The position numbers were made by a program, and so were the translations under genes. A model generated the notes under the pieces. It did not search any database and had not been told where the DNA came from. It saw only the letters and a list, made by a program, of their open reading frames with translations. Positions 26,541 to 34,815 of a stretch of 64,000 nt of DNA are shown here, in pieces. Position 1 is the first letter of the stretch. The number at the start of each line of letters is the position of its first letter. Origin of the DNA: Sva-07 sp963715285 (GTDB lineage Bacteria; Actinomycetota; Acidimicrobiia; Acidimicrobiales; Ilumatobacteraceae); assembly GCA_963715285.1 (NCBI GenBank), contig CAVQRU010000017.1, positions 186,001 to 250,000 of the forward strand, given 5' to 3'.

Positions 26541-27827
26541 TCAGGAACGCACGTGACCCTGGGCGACGGCCCGCTGCTTCACCGACTCGGCGATCGCGTC
26601 CGCGACACCCGGTTCGAAGGCGCCGGGAATGATGCGATCCGCGGTCGGGTGGTCGACGAGGCCGGCGAGCGCATCGGCCGCCGCGCGCTTCATCTCGATG
26701 GTGCAGCGAGTGGCCTGCACGTCGAGCATGCCGCGGAACACGCCGGGGAAGGCGAGCACGTTGTTGATCTGGTTCGGGTAGTCGCTTCGGCCCGTTGCGA
26801 TCACGGACACGTTCGACGGCATCAGTTCCGGCATGACTTCGGGCGTCGGGTTCGCCATGGCGAACACGATCGCGCCGTCCGCCATCTCGGTGAGCCATTC
26901 GGGCTGGATGATGCCGGGGCCGGACAGGCCGAGCAGCACGTCGGCGCCCTGCAGCGCCTCGCGCACGCCGCCGCGCCGATCGTCGCAGTTGCCGTTGTCG
27001 ACGAACCACTGCTTGGTCGGGGTGAGGTTCTGGCGCTCGCGGTGCAGGATGCCGGTGGAGTCGACGCCGATGATGTCGCCGGTTCCGTCCTGGCCGACAC
27101 GTGCATCGTGGAGCAGCTCGGCGACCGCGACCCCGGCGGCGCCGGTACCGACGACGACGACGCGCAGCTCCTCGACACGTTTGCCGACCACCTCTGCGGC
27201 GTTGATGAGCGCAGCCAGGGCAACGATGGCGGTGCCGTGCTGATCGTCGTGGAAGACCGGGATGTCGAGTTCGTCCTGGAGACGTCGCTCGATCTCGAAG
27301 CACTCGGGCGCCTTGATGTCCTCGAGATTGATGCCACCGAAGGTCGGTGCGATCGCCTTGCCGATGGCGACCATCTCCTCGACCGATCGGGCGTCGACGC
27401 ACACCGGGTAGGCGTCGACGCCACCGAACTGCTTGAACAGCACCGCCTTGCCCTCCATCACCGGCATCGCCGCTTCGGGGCCGATGTCGCCGAGGCCGAG
27501 CACGGCGGTGCCGTTGGACAGCACCGCGACGGCGTTCGAGCGACCGGTCAACGTCCAGACCCGGCTGGGCTCGTCGGCGATCGCCTGCGAGACGCGACCG
27601 ACACCCGGGGTGTAGGCGAGTGACAGGTCGTCGGGTCCGTCGATCGGCACACGGGAGGCAATCGACAACTTGCCTCCCTGATGGAGCACGAACGCCGGGT
27701 CGTCCGCATACGGATCGGTCATGTCGACGCCGTCGGGGATCGTCGTGCCATCGGGCCCGGTGCCGGTCGGGGTGCCGGCCGGACTGTCGGTGTCGGTCTC
27801 GGTGTCGGTGTTCGAGGTGCTGGTCAT
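26541..27827 (-). CDS. NAD(P)-dependent malic enzyme
   Basis: A 428-aa short-form malic enzyme converting malate to pyruvate and CO2 with reduction of NAD(P)+. It has the 'LSLAYTPGVGRVSQAI' start of the catalytic fold, the catalytic Lys in 'MEGKAVLFKQFGGVDAYPV', the metal-binding 'FEIERRL...VFHDDQHGTAIV', and the Rossmann 'VVVGTGAAGVAVAELL'. It has none of the phosphotransacetylase extension found in long forms. The N-terminal ~40 residues are Thr/Asp/Gly-rich and probably disordered. The start is ATG 27827 with AAGGA seven bases upstream. A frame continues further upstream but lacks a better site. Confidence 0.9.
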   Translation of the reverse strand: MTSTSNTDTETDTDSPAGTPTGTGPDGTTIPDGVDMTDPYADDPAFVLHQGGKLSIASRVPIDGPDDLSLAYTPGVGRVSQAIADEPSRVWTLTGRSNAVAVLSNGTAVLGLGDIGPEAAMPVMEGKAVLFKQFGGVDAYPVCVDARSVEEMVAIGKAIAPTFGGINLEDIKAPECFEIERRLQDELDIPVFHDDQHGTAIVALAALINAAEVVGKRVEELRVVVVGTGAAGVAVAELLHDARVGQDGTGDIIGVDSTGILHRERQNLTPTKQWFVDNGNCDDRRGGVREALQGADVLLGLSGPGIIQPEWLTEMADGAIVFAMANPTPEVMPELMPSNVSVIATGRSDYPNQINNVLAFPGVFRGMLDVQATRCTIEMKRAAADALAGLVDHPTADRIIPGAFEPGVADAIAESVKQRAVAQGHVRS

Positions 27828-27927
27828 GGTCAGTCCTTCACAGGGGTGTGGTGAGCAGGGGTTCACCAGAGACCAACAGCGGTGGCCCGCCGCCGGTTTC
27901 CGGCTGGTCGGGCGAGTTCGACGATGC

Positions 27928-28056
27928 TCAGCGAGGCCGCTGGGCTCGTGTCCCCCGCCTGACCCGTACCGGAATGAGTACGGGTGCGGGGCCGCGTGCT
28001 GCCGCTGCGGCACCGGCTGCGACGAGCGCAGCAATGACGGTGACGGCGATGAGCAC
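27928..28056 (-). CDS. possible 42-aa small membrane protein
   Basis: This lies in the 275-bp gap upstream of the malic enzyme gene. From GTG 28056 a 42-codon frame encodes a hydrophobic Ala/Val/Ile stretch (residues 2-20) and a basic Pro/Arg tail (VRVRRGTRAQRPR), a plausible single-pass membrane peptide. A weak AGGGTGAAG lies upstream. Nothing else was seen in this gap. It could equally be non-coding leader; no homology was checked. Confidence 0.3.
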   Translation of the reverse strand: MLIAVTVIAALVAAGAAAAARGPAPVLIPVRVRRGTRAQRPR

Positions 28057-28102
28057 GTCTTCACCCTACACGTCTCGCTGTGCGATGTGCTTCACTGATC
28101 CC

Positions 28103-28393
28103 ATGACCGACCTCGAAACGATGCCCGTCGAGCGCGTCGACGTCGACACCGACGAGACCACGGAGACCGGCGAACCCACGTCAGCGCACATCGTCAAGAC
28201 CAAGCGCGGCGAGAACGCCGCGGCCGTCGTGTTGGAGGCCCGCGTGATGGGCACCCCGATCGAGGCGCTGTGCGGGTTCGTCTGGGTACCGTCGCGCGAC
28301 CCGAAGCAGCTCCCGGTGTGCGAGAAGTGCAAGAGCGTCTACGAGATGTACAAGGCGTTCAACGACGGCCTGCGCGACACACCGAACGACTGA
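28103..28393 (+). CDS. DUF3039 family protein
   Basis: A 96-aa protein typical of actinobacteria: an acidic N-terminus, 'SAHIVKTKRGENAA', then a small putative zinc-binding region with Cys in 'ALCGFVWVPSRDPKQLPVC' and the CEKC pair, and a helical end 'SVYEMYKAFNDGLR'. The function is unknown; the Cys pattern suggests a zinc knuckle. ATG 28103 is the only good start. It precedes a Nudix gene by 9 bp on the same strand, so the two are likely co-transcribed. Confidence 0.85.
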   Translation: MTDLETMPVERVDVDTDETTETGEPTSAHIVKTKRGENAAAVVLEARVMGTPIEALCGFVWVPSRDPKQLPVCEKCKSVYEMYKAFNDGLRDTPND

Positions 28394-28402
28394 CGACCAC
28401 CG

Positions 28403-28903
28403 ATGACCCAGCCGCCGGAGTTGCGGATCCGACAGGCAGTTCGCGCGCTGCTCGTCACCGCCGACCAGCACATCCTGCTGGTCCGCTTCGAGTTCCCGGA
28501 CGCCACGGTCTGGTCGTTGCCCGGCGGCGGCATCGATCCAGGCGAAAGTCACCTCGAGGCGCTCCACCGGGAGTTGGTCGAGGAGGTCGGCCTCCACGAT
28601 CCGGTCGTCGGCGCCCACGTCTGGAACCGCGAGCACATCATCCCGCACGAGGACGGGCTGTGGGACGGCCAGCAGGACCGCTACTACCTGGTGGAGGCGA
28701 GGGAGCGGTTCGCTCCGGCCCCGGCACTCTCCTGGGAACAGTTGCGTGCAGAGCGTCTCCACGAGTTGCGCTGGTGGCACCTCGACGACATCGAGTCGGC
28801 GACCACCGACGGCGTGTGGTTCTCACCTCGTCGCCTCGGCCCACTCCTGCGCCAACTCCTGACCGACGGCCCGCCGCCCGCACCACTCGACACCGGGGTG
28901 TAG
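28403..28903 (+). CDS. Nudix hydrolase
   Basis: A 166-aa Nudix-fold pyrophosphohydrolase. The Nudix box is complete: 'GGGIDPGESHLEALHRELVEEVGL' fits G-x5-E-x7-R-E-x2-E-E-x-G. The N-terminal 'RQAVRALLVTADQHILLVRFEF' and 'YYLVEARERF' are typical of small actinobacterial NUDIX proteins acting on nucleotide or nucleotide-sugar pyrophosphates. The substrate cannot be inferred. It starts at ATG 28403, 9 bp after the DUF3039 stop. Confidence 0.9.
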   Translation: MTQPPELRIRQAVRALLVTADQHILLVRFEFPDATVWSLPGGGIDPGESHLEALHRELVEEVGLHDPVVGAHVWNREHIIPHEDGLWDGQQDRYYLVEARERFAPAPALSWEQLRAERLHELRWWHLDDIESATTDGVWFSPRRLGPLLRQLLTDGPPPAPLDTGV

Positions 28904-28994
28904 CCGGCCAGTGTGGTCGGGAATGTCGAACACCGGCCAACCCGCCGATGATCGCGGCGCCGATGAGTTCCGGATGCCGTGTCACACTGTGCCG

Positions 28995-29453
28995 GTGACA
29001 AGCGATCGACGGACGTCGGTGACGACACAGGATCTCGAGACCGCCCGCACGTTCGCGGCCGCGCTCGACGCCGACGACTTCGATGCACTCCTCCCGATGC
29101 TCGCCGACGACATCGTGTACCGGATCGGCGACGACGAACACCGGGGTCCGGCCGCCGTGATCGAGAGCTATCGATCCGGCTCTGAACTCGCCCGGCAACT
29201 GTTCGACGTCGTGGAGTTCTCCCACGCGATCATCGGACCGGTCGCAGACCGCGCAGTACGGATCGACTTCGTCGACACCCTCCACGTCGGGGGCGACCAC
29301 CTCGAACACCACAGCGTTCAAGACATCCGAATCGACGTCGCCGGACGGATCGCCGAGATCGACGACGTGCCGATCGACGGTGAACGCGAGCGGGTCGACG
29401 CCTTCCTGGCGCGTCACGACCTGAGACGGAACCCGCCCCCGACGGACTCGTAG
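28995..29453 (+). CDS. SnoaL-like NTF2-fold protein
   Basis: A ~152-aa protein with an NTF2/SnoaL-like alpha+beta barrel: 'ARTFAAALDADDFDALLPMLADDIVYRIG', a mid-region 'GPAAVIESYRSGS', then beta strands ending 'IAEIDDVPIDGERERVDAFLARH'. Members are small hydrolases, isomerases or dehydratases of varied substrate, or ligand-binding proteins. No catalytic set is obvious. The start is uncertain: GTG 28995 is used here, and GTG 29019 (VTTQDLE) is equally good. It has no signal peptide. Confidence 0.75.
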   Translation: MTSDRRTSVTTQDLETARTFAAALDADDFDALLPMLADDIVYRIGDDEHRGPAAVIESYRSGSELARQLFDVVEFSHAIIGPVADRAVRIDFVDTLHVGGDHLEHHSVQDIRIDVAGRIAEIDDVPIDGERERVDAFLARHDLRRNPPPTDS

Positions 29454-29520
29454 ACCCCGGCGATGCCGATTCCCGGGTGATCGTGTTCGCTGGCGCCCGC
29501 GTGGACGGGCGGTGAACGGG

Positions 29521-29835
29521 TCAGGTCCAGCCGACCAGGCCGGCGAACCAGTAGACCGGCAGACCGAACAGCAGCGCCATCGACACGTTATGGGTCCGAC
29601 GGACGGCGGCGATCGCAACGACGACGGCCGACGTCTCGGCGAGCCCGGGGCGGTGGATCGCACCGTGGTCGACAACCAGAGCCGACGTGACCATCGCCGT
29701 CAGGACGGCCGGTGTCACGAGTCCGACCCACGCCGTCATCCGAGGTGAAGCGATGGCACTGCCGGCCCAGGTCATCGAGCTGCGGAGCACGAAGGTGACA
29801 GCGGCTGCAAGGGTGAACGCGACCAGCGCGGTCAT
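29521..29835 (-). CDS. azlD: AzlD-family branched-chain amino-acid export subunit
   Basis: A 104-aa membrane protein with three to four helices ('LVAFTLAAAVTFVLRSS', 'VGLVTPAVLTAMVTSALVV', 'LLFGLPVYWFAGLV'), the length and shape of AzlD. It is the small partner of AzlC in LIV-E type exporters of valine, leucine, isoleucine and analogues. The ATG at 29835 overlaps the azlC stop (ATGA), so the subunits are made coupled. It is the last gene of the smORF-PIG-L-azlC-azlD unit. Confidence 0.85.
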   Translation of the reverse strand: MTALVAFTLAAAVTFVLRSSMTWAGSAIASPRMTAWVGLVTPAVLTAMVTSALVVDHGAIHRPGLAETSAVVVAIAAVRRTHNVSMALLFGLPVYWFAGLVGWT

Positions 29836-30566
29836 GGCCCCTCCTCGGCCGGCGACGCGGCAACGGTTCCCCACGCGGATGCGACGATCACACCGGCGGC
29901 GACGGCGACCGGCAGGGCCAGCGGACCGAGCACGCCCGACCCGGCGACCAGGAGCGCGGCGGCCATCGCCCCGGCGACGATCTCGGTGCGGCCCTTCATC
30001 GCGTTGGCGAGCAGGCCGGCGAACGCCAGTGGCGCCGCCAGGTGCAGGCCGAGACCTCGCGGCATGCCCGAGCCCAGCTGGAAGGCGATCACCTGGCTCG
30101 CCACGAAGGTGCCCGCGAGGAGGCCCGTCGCCGTGAGGTAGTACCGCCTGCGCCAGTCGGGATCAGGTTGATCGGCGAAGCGTTCCTGGCAGAGGATGAA
30201 CGTCTGGTCCACGATCGGAAAGGCCAGCAGGAGCCGCTGGCGCAGCGGCAAGCCGGTGAACCACTGGGCGATGCCTGCGCCGTAGAAGACGAATCGGAGG
30301 TTGACCAGTCCTGCGATGAGGACGACCGAGAGGATCCCGCCTCCCGATCCGAGAACCTCGACTGCCGCGAGCTGACCGGCACCGGCGAGCAGGACCACGG
30401 CGCCGAACGCGGCGGTCGTGGCGGAGAGCCCGGCCGCTGCACTCGCCCCGCCGACGGCGAGGCCGAACGGGATCAGGGCGAGGGCGAACGGCAGGGCGTC
30501 GTCGAAACCGGCACGGGCGGGCGACGCGACGACGGCAGCCGAGGTCCGGGAATCGGTGACGGTCAT
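29832..30566 (-). CDS. azlC: AzlC-family branched-chain amino-acid exporter
   Basis: A 244-aa membrane protein with about seven helices and the AzlC pattern: 'ALPFALALIPFGLAVGGASAAAGL', 'AGAGQLAAVEVL', 'GLVNLRFVFYGAGIAQWF', 'VDQTFILC'. AzlCD export branched-chain amino acids and toxic analogues. Its ATG 30566 overlaps the stop of the PIG-L deacetylase gene (ATGA), and azlD follows with another ATGA. Linkage to a deacetylase and a small upstream ORF suggests a dedicated export job rather than bulk amino-acid efflux (inference). Confidence 0.88.
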   Translation of the reverse strand: MTVTDSRTSAAVVASPARAGFDDALPFALALIPFGLAVGGASAAAGLSATTAAFGAVVLLAGAGQLAAVEVLGSGGGILSVVLIAGLVNLRFVFYGAGIAQWFTGLPLRQRLLLAFPIVDQTFILCQERFADQPDPDWRRRYYLTATGLLAGTFVASQVIAFQLGSGMPRGLGLHLAAPLAFAGLLANAMKGRTEIVAGAMAAALLVAGSGVLGPLALPVAVAAGVIVASAWGTVAASPAEEGP

Positions 30567-31384
30567 GACCCCACCCCCGCCAGCAGGTGCTCCTCCGGTC
30601 GGACCGCTGCACGCACGTCGTCGGCCGTCGGACGACGGAACGTCTCCTGGCGGATCCAGCTCCGGTAGGTGTCCTCGCCGAGCGCCGTCGCGATGCCGAC
30701 CGTCTGGCTGGCGTGCTCACCGAGCACACTCCGCTTCCGGGCGAGCTCGTCACCCCGGAGTTCGAGCCGGGCGACCGCCGAGCGGGGGTCGATGCCCTCG
30801 GGCTCACCGGTCATCCACACGCCGAAGTCGTCGTGGACGTTGCGCCACTCGTCGAGCCATTCCACCGTGAATGCCGCGTACCAGAGGTCGCCGACGCCGA
30901 CATCGACCCAGGCCCGGGTGACCGCACGCCAGTTGGCGACGTGATCGTCGTGACCGGTGATGCCGTCGGGCCCGAACGTGGCGATCACGTCCGGCTGGAG
31001 CGATCGCATCGTGTCGCCGAGGTGTCCGACGAGGGCGTCACCGTGATCGGCAACACCGCCGTCGGGCAGTCCCACGAAGCGGACGTCGGTCACGCCGATC
31101 CGCTCCATCGCCGACCTCAACTCCCGCCGGCGCAACTGCGCGCGCTCCGCGAGCGGACGCCGATCGTTCTCCGGGAACCCGGCCTCGCCATCGGTGAGGG
31201 TCACCAACGTGACCCGGTCGCCGGCCGCGATGGCCCGGCCCATGAGCCCGGCCGAGAGATACGATTCGTCGTCGGGGTGGGCCCAGACACCGAGCAGGTG
31301 CCGGCGTTCTCGCACCGACGAGACGTGGTAGCTGGTGCTGCGGTCCGGCGCGAGCAGGACCGCATCGGGAGTGAGGTCGTGCAT
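30563..31384 (-). CDS. PIG-L family N-acetyl-glycan/mycothiol-type deacetylase
   Basis: A ~273-aa LmbE/PIG-L protein. The zinc motif 'AHPDDES' lies near residues 36-42, with 'LTDGEAG' and 'GPDGITGHDDHVA' supplying the second His-Asp-His, so the metal site is complete. The family includes MshB (mycothiol synthesis) and mycothiol-conjugate amidase as well as deacetylases for antibiotics and cell-envelope sugars. Here the C-terminus is unlike MshB ('ARLELRGDELARKRSVLGEHASQT'). The start is ATG 31384, preceded by GAGGGGGA. Its stop overlaps azlC (ATGA). The 30-aa ORF ends 9 bp upstream. Confidence 0.88.
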   Translation of the reverse strand: MHDLTPDAVLLAPDRSTSYHVSSVRERRHLLGVWAHPDDESYLSAGLMGRAIAAGDRVTLVTLTDGEAGFPENDRRPLAERAQLRRRELRSAMERIGVTDVRFVGLPDGGVADHGDALVGHLGDTMRSLQPDVIATFGPDGITGHDDHVANWRAVTRAWVDVGVGDLWYAAFTVEWLDEWRNVHDDFGVWMTGEPEGIDPRSAVARLELRGDELARKRSVLGEHASQTVGIATALGEDTYRSWIRQETFRRPTADDVRAAVRPEEHLLAGVGS

Positions 31385-31393
31385 CACTCCCCC

Positions 31394-31486
31394 TCAGCTG
31401 GTCGCCCCGGGGCGGCGCCACACCTCGACGGCGGTCGGGGCGACGAGCATCTCGAACACGATGCTGGGGTTGGTGGTGATCGCCAT
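31394..31486 (-). CDS. 30-aa small ORF heading the PIG-L-azlCD operon
   Basis: From ATG 31486 with a strong AGGAGA site 7 nt upstream, 30 codons encode a small peptide. It begins MAITTNPSIVFEML, has a hydrophobic middle (VAPTAVEVW) and ends RRPGATS. The stop is only 9 bp before the PIG-L start, and the RBS of PIG-L overlaps its end. It contains no Cys and no run of one amino acid as in attenuator leaders. It could be a small functional peptide, an export substrate or peptide precursor, or a translation-coupling leader. Confidence 0.55.
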   Translation of the reverse strand: MAITTNPSIVFEMLVAPTAVEVWRRPGATS

Positions 31487-31567
31487 GGTGGTGTCTCCTG
31501 TCCGGTCTCGCTGAGCGGGGTTCGTTGTCGTCGGTCACCACCTTCGACGAACGCGCCCGGCAAAGCT

Positions 31568-31607
31568 TGGAGACCACCTGGAGAGCATCTGGAGAGAACC
31601 TGGTGGA
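31568..31607 (+). promoter_or_regulatory. four 7-bp direct repeats at 11-bp spacing (SARP/OmpR-type operator)
   Basis: TGGAGAC, TGGAGAG, TGGAGAG and TGGTGGA start at 31568, 31579, 31590 and 31601, exactly 11 bp apart. This is the arrangement bound by SARP and OmpR/PhoB winged-helix regulators. The array lies ~80-120 bp upstream of the 30-aa ORF that is read in the opposite direction. No other regulatory element was seen in the 249-bp gap 31487-31735. Confidence 0.6.
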
Positions 31608-31735
31608 TGGTTTTTCCGGCCCGTCCACCCCTGGCTGGACGAGCGCCACCTCGACGGACGGGGGCGACTGATCCAAGACGATGCCGTCGCTACGACCCGG
31701 GCCCGGCGCTGCGGTTCGCCTGGGCCGGCTCGGGG

Positions 31736-32515
31736 TCACGCAGCCGGCTGTGGGCCCTCCAACTGGACGTAGCGGCCCACGTCGACGAAGCCCATGGCCC
31801 GGTAGACCGGGGCGCCCATGTCGGAGGCCTGCAGGATCGAGTGGTCGCAACCGCGGCGCGCTCCCTCCTCGATCGCCGCCCACGTCAGCGCCGCCCCGTA
31901 CCCACGTCGCCTGAACTCGGGAGGGGTCGCGACGTTGTAGATCCCGGCGGTCGTGCCGGTGATCGAGACCAGTGCACCCGATACCGGCGTCCCGGCGACC
32001 GAACCCACCACCATCCCGATCGCCGGGTCGTCCAGCAACGACTCGGTGATCAGCGTCGAAGAGATCTCGGGTGGCATCTCGAAGCCGCGCGTGGCGAGAT
32101 CACGGAAGGTCTCCAGACCGGCACGGTCCCGGACCAGCCTCACCGCCAGCCCGTCGGGTGTCTGGGGGATCTCGTCGATCGCCGCCAACGCCATCGCCGG
32201 CGGTCCCCCGGCGTCGGTGAGGCCCGCCCGCCGACCGGCGTCGAGCAGGGCGTCGTCGACGCCGTCGCGGACCCAGAGGAGCCACGGCACCCCCTGGTCA
32301 GCCATGAAGGCGGTCGCGTCGGCGACGACCTGCTCGGGGTCGCTGCCCGGGCCCGCTGCGTACGCTCCGTTGAAGAACGCCGCCGGGATGCCCGTCGCCG
32401 CGAACGTGCACCGGTCGGAGCCCCCGACGGCGCCACGTTGCCGGCCGAGCGACGCCCAACTCCCGGCAAGGTTCTCGTCGGCCAGCCGACCCAGCTCGTC
32501 GCGGTCTCGCTCCAT
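31736..32515 (-). CDS. GNAT-family N-acetyltransferase
   Basis: A 259-aa protein with a C-terminal GNAT domain: 'AGIYNVATPPEFRRRGYGAALTWAAIEEGARRG' contains the acetyl-CoA-binding R/Q-x-x-G-x-G/A pattern. The end 'ILQASDMGAPVYRAMGFVDVGRYVQLEG' is the usual GNAT strand pair. The N-terminal half is a degenerate GNAT-like domain, as in tandem-GNAT proteins. The substrate is unknown. The start is ATG 32515 (a GTG two codons upstream is possible). It is read in the same direction as, and upstream of, the 30-aa ORF operon, but the repeat operator separates them. Confidence 0.82.
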   Translation of the reverse strand: MERDRDELGRLADENLAGSWASLGRQRGAVGGSDRCTFAATGIPAAFFNGAYAAGPGSDPEQVVADATAFMADQGVPWLLWVRDGVDDALLDAGRRAGLTDAGGPPAMALAAIDEIPQTPDGLAVRLVRDRAGLETFRDLATRGFEMPPEISSTLITESLLDDPAIGMVVGSVAGTPVSGALVSITGTTAGIYNVATPPEFRRRGYGAALTWAAIEEGARRGCDHSILQASDMGAPVYRAMGFVDVGRYVQLEGPQPAA

Positions 32516-32619
32516 GGACACCCCCGTCGTCACGGCTTCGCCCGAACGTAGCACTGCTCGTCTTCACTGCATTCTGCCGGCTGGGCCGCGTGTCGTCACC
32601 CGGTGGGACGACAGCGAGG

Positions 32620-33468
32620 TCAGTGGGTGTGGTGACTGGTGCGGATGATGCAGGTCTGCTGGGCGGTGCCGAGCAGGCGGCCGTCCCGACTCCACAGGCG
32701 CAGGGAACCATGACCGATCGACCGGTGGAATCCGTCGGGGACGACGTCGAGCAGGACCCACTCCGACGGCTCGGGATCGATCACCCGCAGCGTGTTGTCG
32801 AGGCTCGTCCCACCCGGCATCGCGCCGAGCGCCGCACACACGGCGAGGGGGATGATGTCGGCGATGAACGCCTGGGTCGCCGGGCTGCCGATGAGGTGGT
32901 CGGGGATCCGGCACCACAGTCCGAGCGGACCGGACTGAGGGTCGTCGATCGCCTCGACTGCGAGCTTGCCCGCGGCGAGCCGGCGTTCGAGATGGTCGAA
33001 GAAGCTCCCGGCGACGATTGCGGCGAAGGGCTCGGACATCGACGGGCAGTCGTCGGGCGGCGGCACGTCGGGCATCGGACCGAACCCCACGGCGTCGCCG
33101 CTCGGGCGATCGGTGTGGGCGCACAGCGACGTGAACACCGGGCGGCCGTCGACCGTGCCGGTCACCTGCGCCTGCGTGGTCGACCTGCCCGCTGCCGGCA
33201 TCGACACGTCGAGATCGATCACCTCGTCGGGCAATGGCCGACCGATGAACTGTGTCGTGATCCACTGCAGTGGTCGTCCGGTCACGCGTTCGGCTGCCTC
33301 GATCGAGGCCGCGATCCCCGAACCGCCGTAGAGGAACCCGAACGGCGTGCAGAGCTCCTTTCGAGCGCGCAGCTGCAGACGGTTCGGATCGCCGGTCGGC
33401 TGGAGATCGAGGAGGTCGAATTCGGGGAGCACGGCGAGACGTTTCCAGAGCCTGTGCCACTCCGGCAA
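32620..33468 (-). CDS. TesB-like acyl-CoA thioesterase
   Basis: A ~282-aa double-hotdog thioesterase. 'TPFGFLYGGSGIAASIEAAERVTGRPLQWITTQFIGRPL' is the first hotdog and the second runs from 'AFIADIIPLAVCAALGAMPGGTSLDNTLRVID' to 'SLRLWSRDGRLLGTAQQTCIIR'. The second-domain 'GGTSLDNTL' matches the TesB active-site region. It likely hydrolyses an acyl-CoA to free acid and CoA. The only in-frame start giving the full first domain is TTG 33468; a GTG at about residue 12 is an alternative. It is divergent from the enolase-superfamily gene. Confidence 0.82.
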   Translation of the reverse strand: MPEWHRLWKRLAVLPEFDLLDLQPTGDPNRLQLRARKELCTPFGFLYGGSGIAASIEAAERVTGRPLQWITTQFIGRPLPDEVIDLDVSMPAAGRSTTQAQVTGTVDGRPVFTSLCAHTDRPSGDAVGFGPMPDVPPPDDCPSMSEPFAAIVAGSFFDHLERRLAAGKLAVEAIDDPQSGPLGLWCRIPDHLIGSPATQAFIADIIPLAVCAALGAMPGGTSLDNTLRVIDPEPSEWVLLDVVPDGFHRSIGHGSLRLWSRDGRLLGTAQQTCIIRTSHHTH

Positions 33469-33599
33469 ACCGTGCGGTGGCGATCCGATTCACCGTTCGG
33501 TTCGCGACCCGGTTCGCCGTGCGATGCACGATCGGGTTCGCGCGGTGGCCACCGTGCGTCGGCACATCGGGAACTGCGGCCGATCTAGGGTCGAGGACG

Positions 33600-34781
33600 A
33601 TGCGTATCGTCGACTGCACCACGTTCGTGATCGCCAATCCGCCACCGCACTTCGGCGGGCGGTACTTCATCGTGGTGAAGCTGACGACCGACACGGGCAT
33701 CGTCGGCTACGGCGAGATCTACGTGGCGACCTTCGGACCCCACACGGTGGCGGCGATGGTCGGTGACCTCGCCGAGCGGTGGGTGATCGATGCCGACCCG
33801 AACCGGATCGAGCTGCTGTGGCGGCGGATGTACTCGAGCGGGTATGCACTGCGGCCGGATCCGACGCTGGTCGGGGTGATGAGCGGGATCGAGATGGCGT
33901 GCTGGGACATCGTCGGCAAGGACGCCGGCAAGCCGGTCTACGACCTCCTCGGAGGCCGGGTCCACGAGCGGATCCGGACCTACACGTACCTGTACCCCGC
34001 CGACGGCCGACCCGACGTCTACACCGACCCGTCGCAGGCTGCCGAGCAGGCGGCGTTCGAGGTCGAGCGCGGGTTCACGGCGGTGAAGTTCGATCCCGCC
34101 GGGCCCTACACGGCCTTCGACGGGCACCAGCCGAGCCTGGAGGACATCGACCGGTCGGTGGCGATCACCGCGGCGATTCGTGAAGCTGTCGGGTCACGAG
34201 CTGACCTGTTGTTCGGAACCCACGGCCAGTTCACTGCGGCCGGTGCGATCCGATTGGCCCAGCGGCTGGAGCCGTTCGACCCGCTGTGGTTCGAGGAACC
34301 GACGCAACCCGACCAACCCGAGGAGATGGCACGGGTGGCCCGCCAGACGTCGATCCCGGTCGCGGCCGGAGAGCGGCTGACGACGATCACCGAGTTCGCG
34401 GCGCTGGCGCGGCATCAGGCGGCGGCGATCTGGCAGCCGAACCTCGGGCGTTGCGGCGGGCTGCTGGCGGGCAAGAAGATCGCGGCGATCGCGGAGGCGT
34501 CGGGATGTCAGATCGCCCCGCACCTGTACTCGGGCCCGATCCTCGGAGCAGCGAACATCCAGCTGGCGGCGACCCTGCCGAACCTGCTGATCGTGGAGGG
34601 AATCCAGGACTGGACCGGCTTCCACGCCGAGCTGTTGACGACCCCGATCGAGTGGGATGACGGCCACGTGATCCCGTCGCGGGAGCCCGGCCTCGGCGTG
34701 GAGCTGAACGAAGCGGTCGCCCTCGCCCACCCCTACCCCAGCGACGGCGACCTCCACCTGAGCATGGCCGACACCCCCTGA
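33600..34781 (+). CDS. mandelate racemase/muconate lactonizing enzyme family (sugar-acid dehydratase-like)
   Basis: A 393-aa enolase-superfamily protein. The N-terminal capping domain has 'HFGGRYFIVVKLTTDTGIVGYGE', and the barrel has the 'GFTAVKFDPAGPYT' Lys. The metal site lies on 'DLLFGTHGQF', 'FEEPTQPDQPEEM' and 'GERLTTITEF', with a conserved 'PHLYSGP' His on a late strand. The pattern is closest to galactonate/mannonate-type dehydratases, so abstraction of a proton next to a sugar carboxylate is expected. The precise substrate cannot be told. ATG 33600 has no strong RBS but begins the usual N-terminus (MRIVDC). The stop lies within a perfect palindrome shared with dnaE2. Confidence 0.86.
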   Translation: MRIVDCTTFVIANPPPHFGGRYFIVVKLTTDTGIVGYGEIYVATFGPHTVAAMVGDLAERWVIDADPNRIELLWRRMYSSGYALRPDPTLVGVMSGIEMACWDIVGKDAGKPVYDLLGGRVHERIRTYTYLYPADGRPDVYTDPSQAAEQAAFEVERGFTAVKFDPAGPYTAFDGHQPSLEDIDRSVAITAAIREAVGSRADLLFGTHGQFTAAGAIRLAQRLEPFDPLWFEEPTQPDQPEEMARVARQTSIPVAAGERLTTITEFAALARHQAAAIWQPNLGRCGGLLAGKKIAAIAEASGCQIAPHLYSGPILGAANIQLAATLPNLLIVEGIQDWTGFHAELLTTPIEWDDGHVIPSREPGLGVELNEAVALAHPYPSDGDLHLSMADTP

Positions 34782-34815
34782 ATGAGACGCGGGGTCTGAC
34801 CCCGCGTCTCATTCA
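34779..34815. terminator. perfect 37-bp palindrome spanning both stop codons
   Basis: The sequence is an exact inverted repeat: 18-bp arms starting TGAATGAGACGCGG, with one central T. Its outermost TGA on the plus strand is the stop of the enolase-family gene, and the outermost TGA on the minus strand is the stop of dnaE2. It must act as a bidirectional terminator, with both stops inside the stem. Confidence 0.85.
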
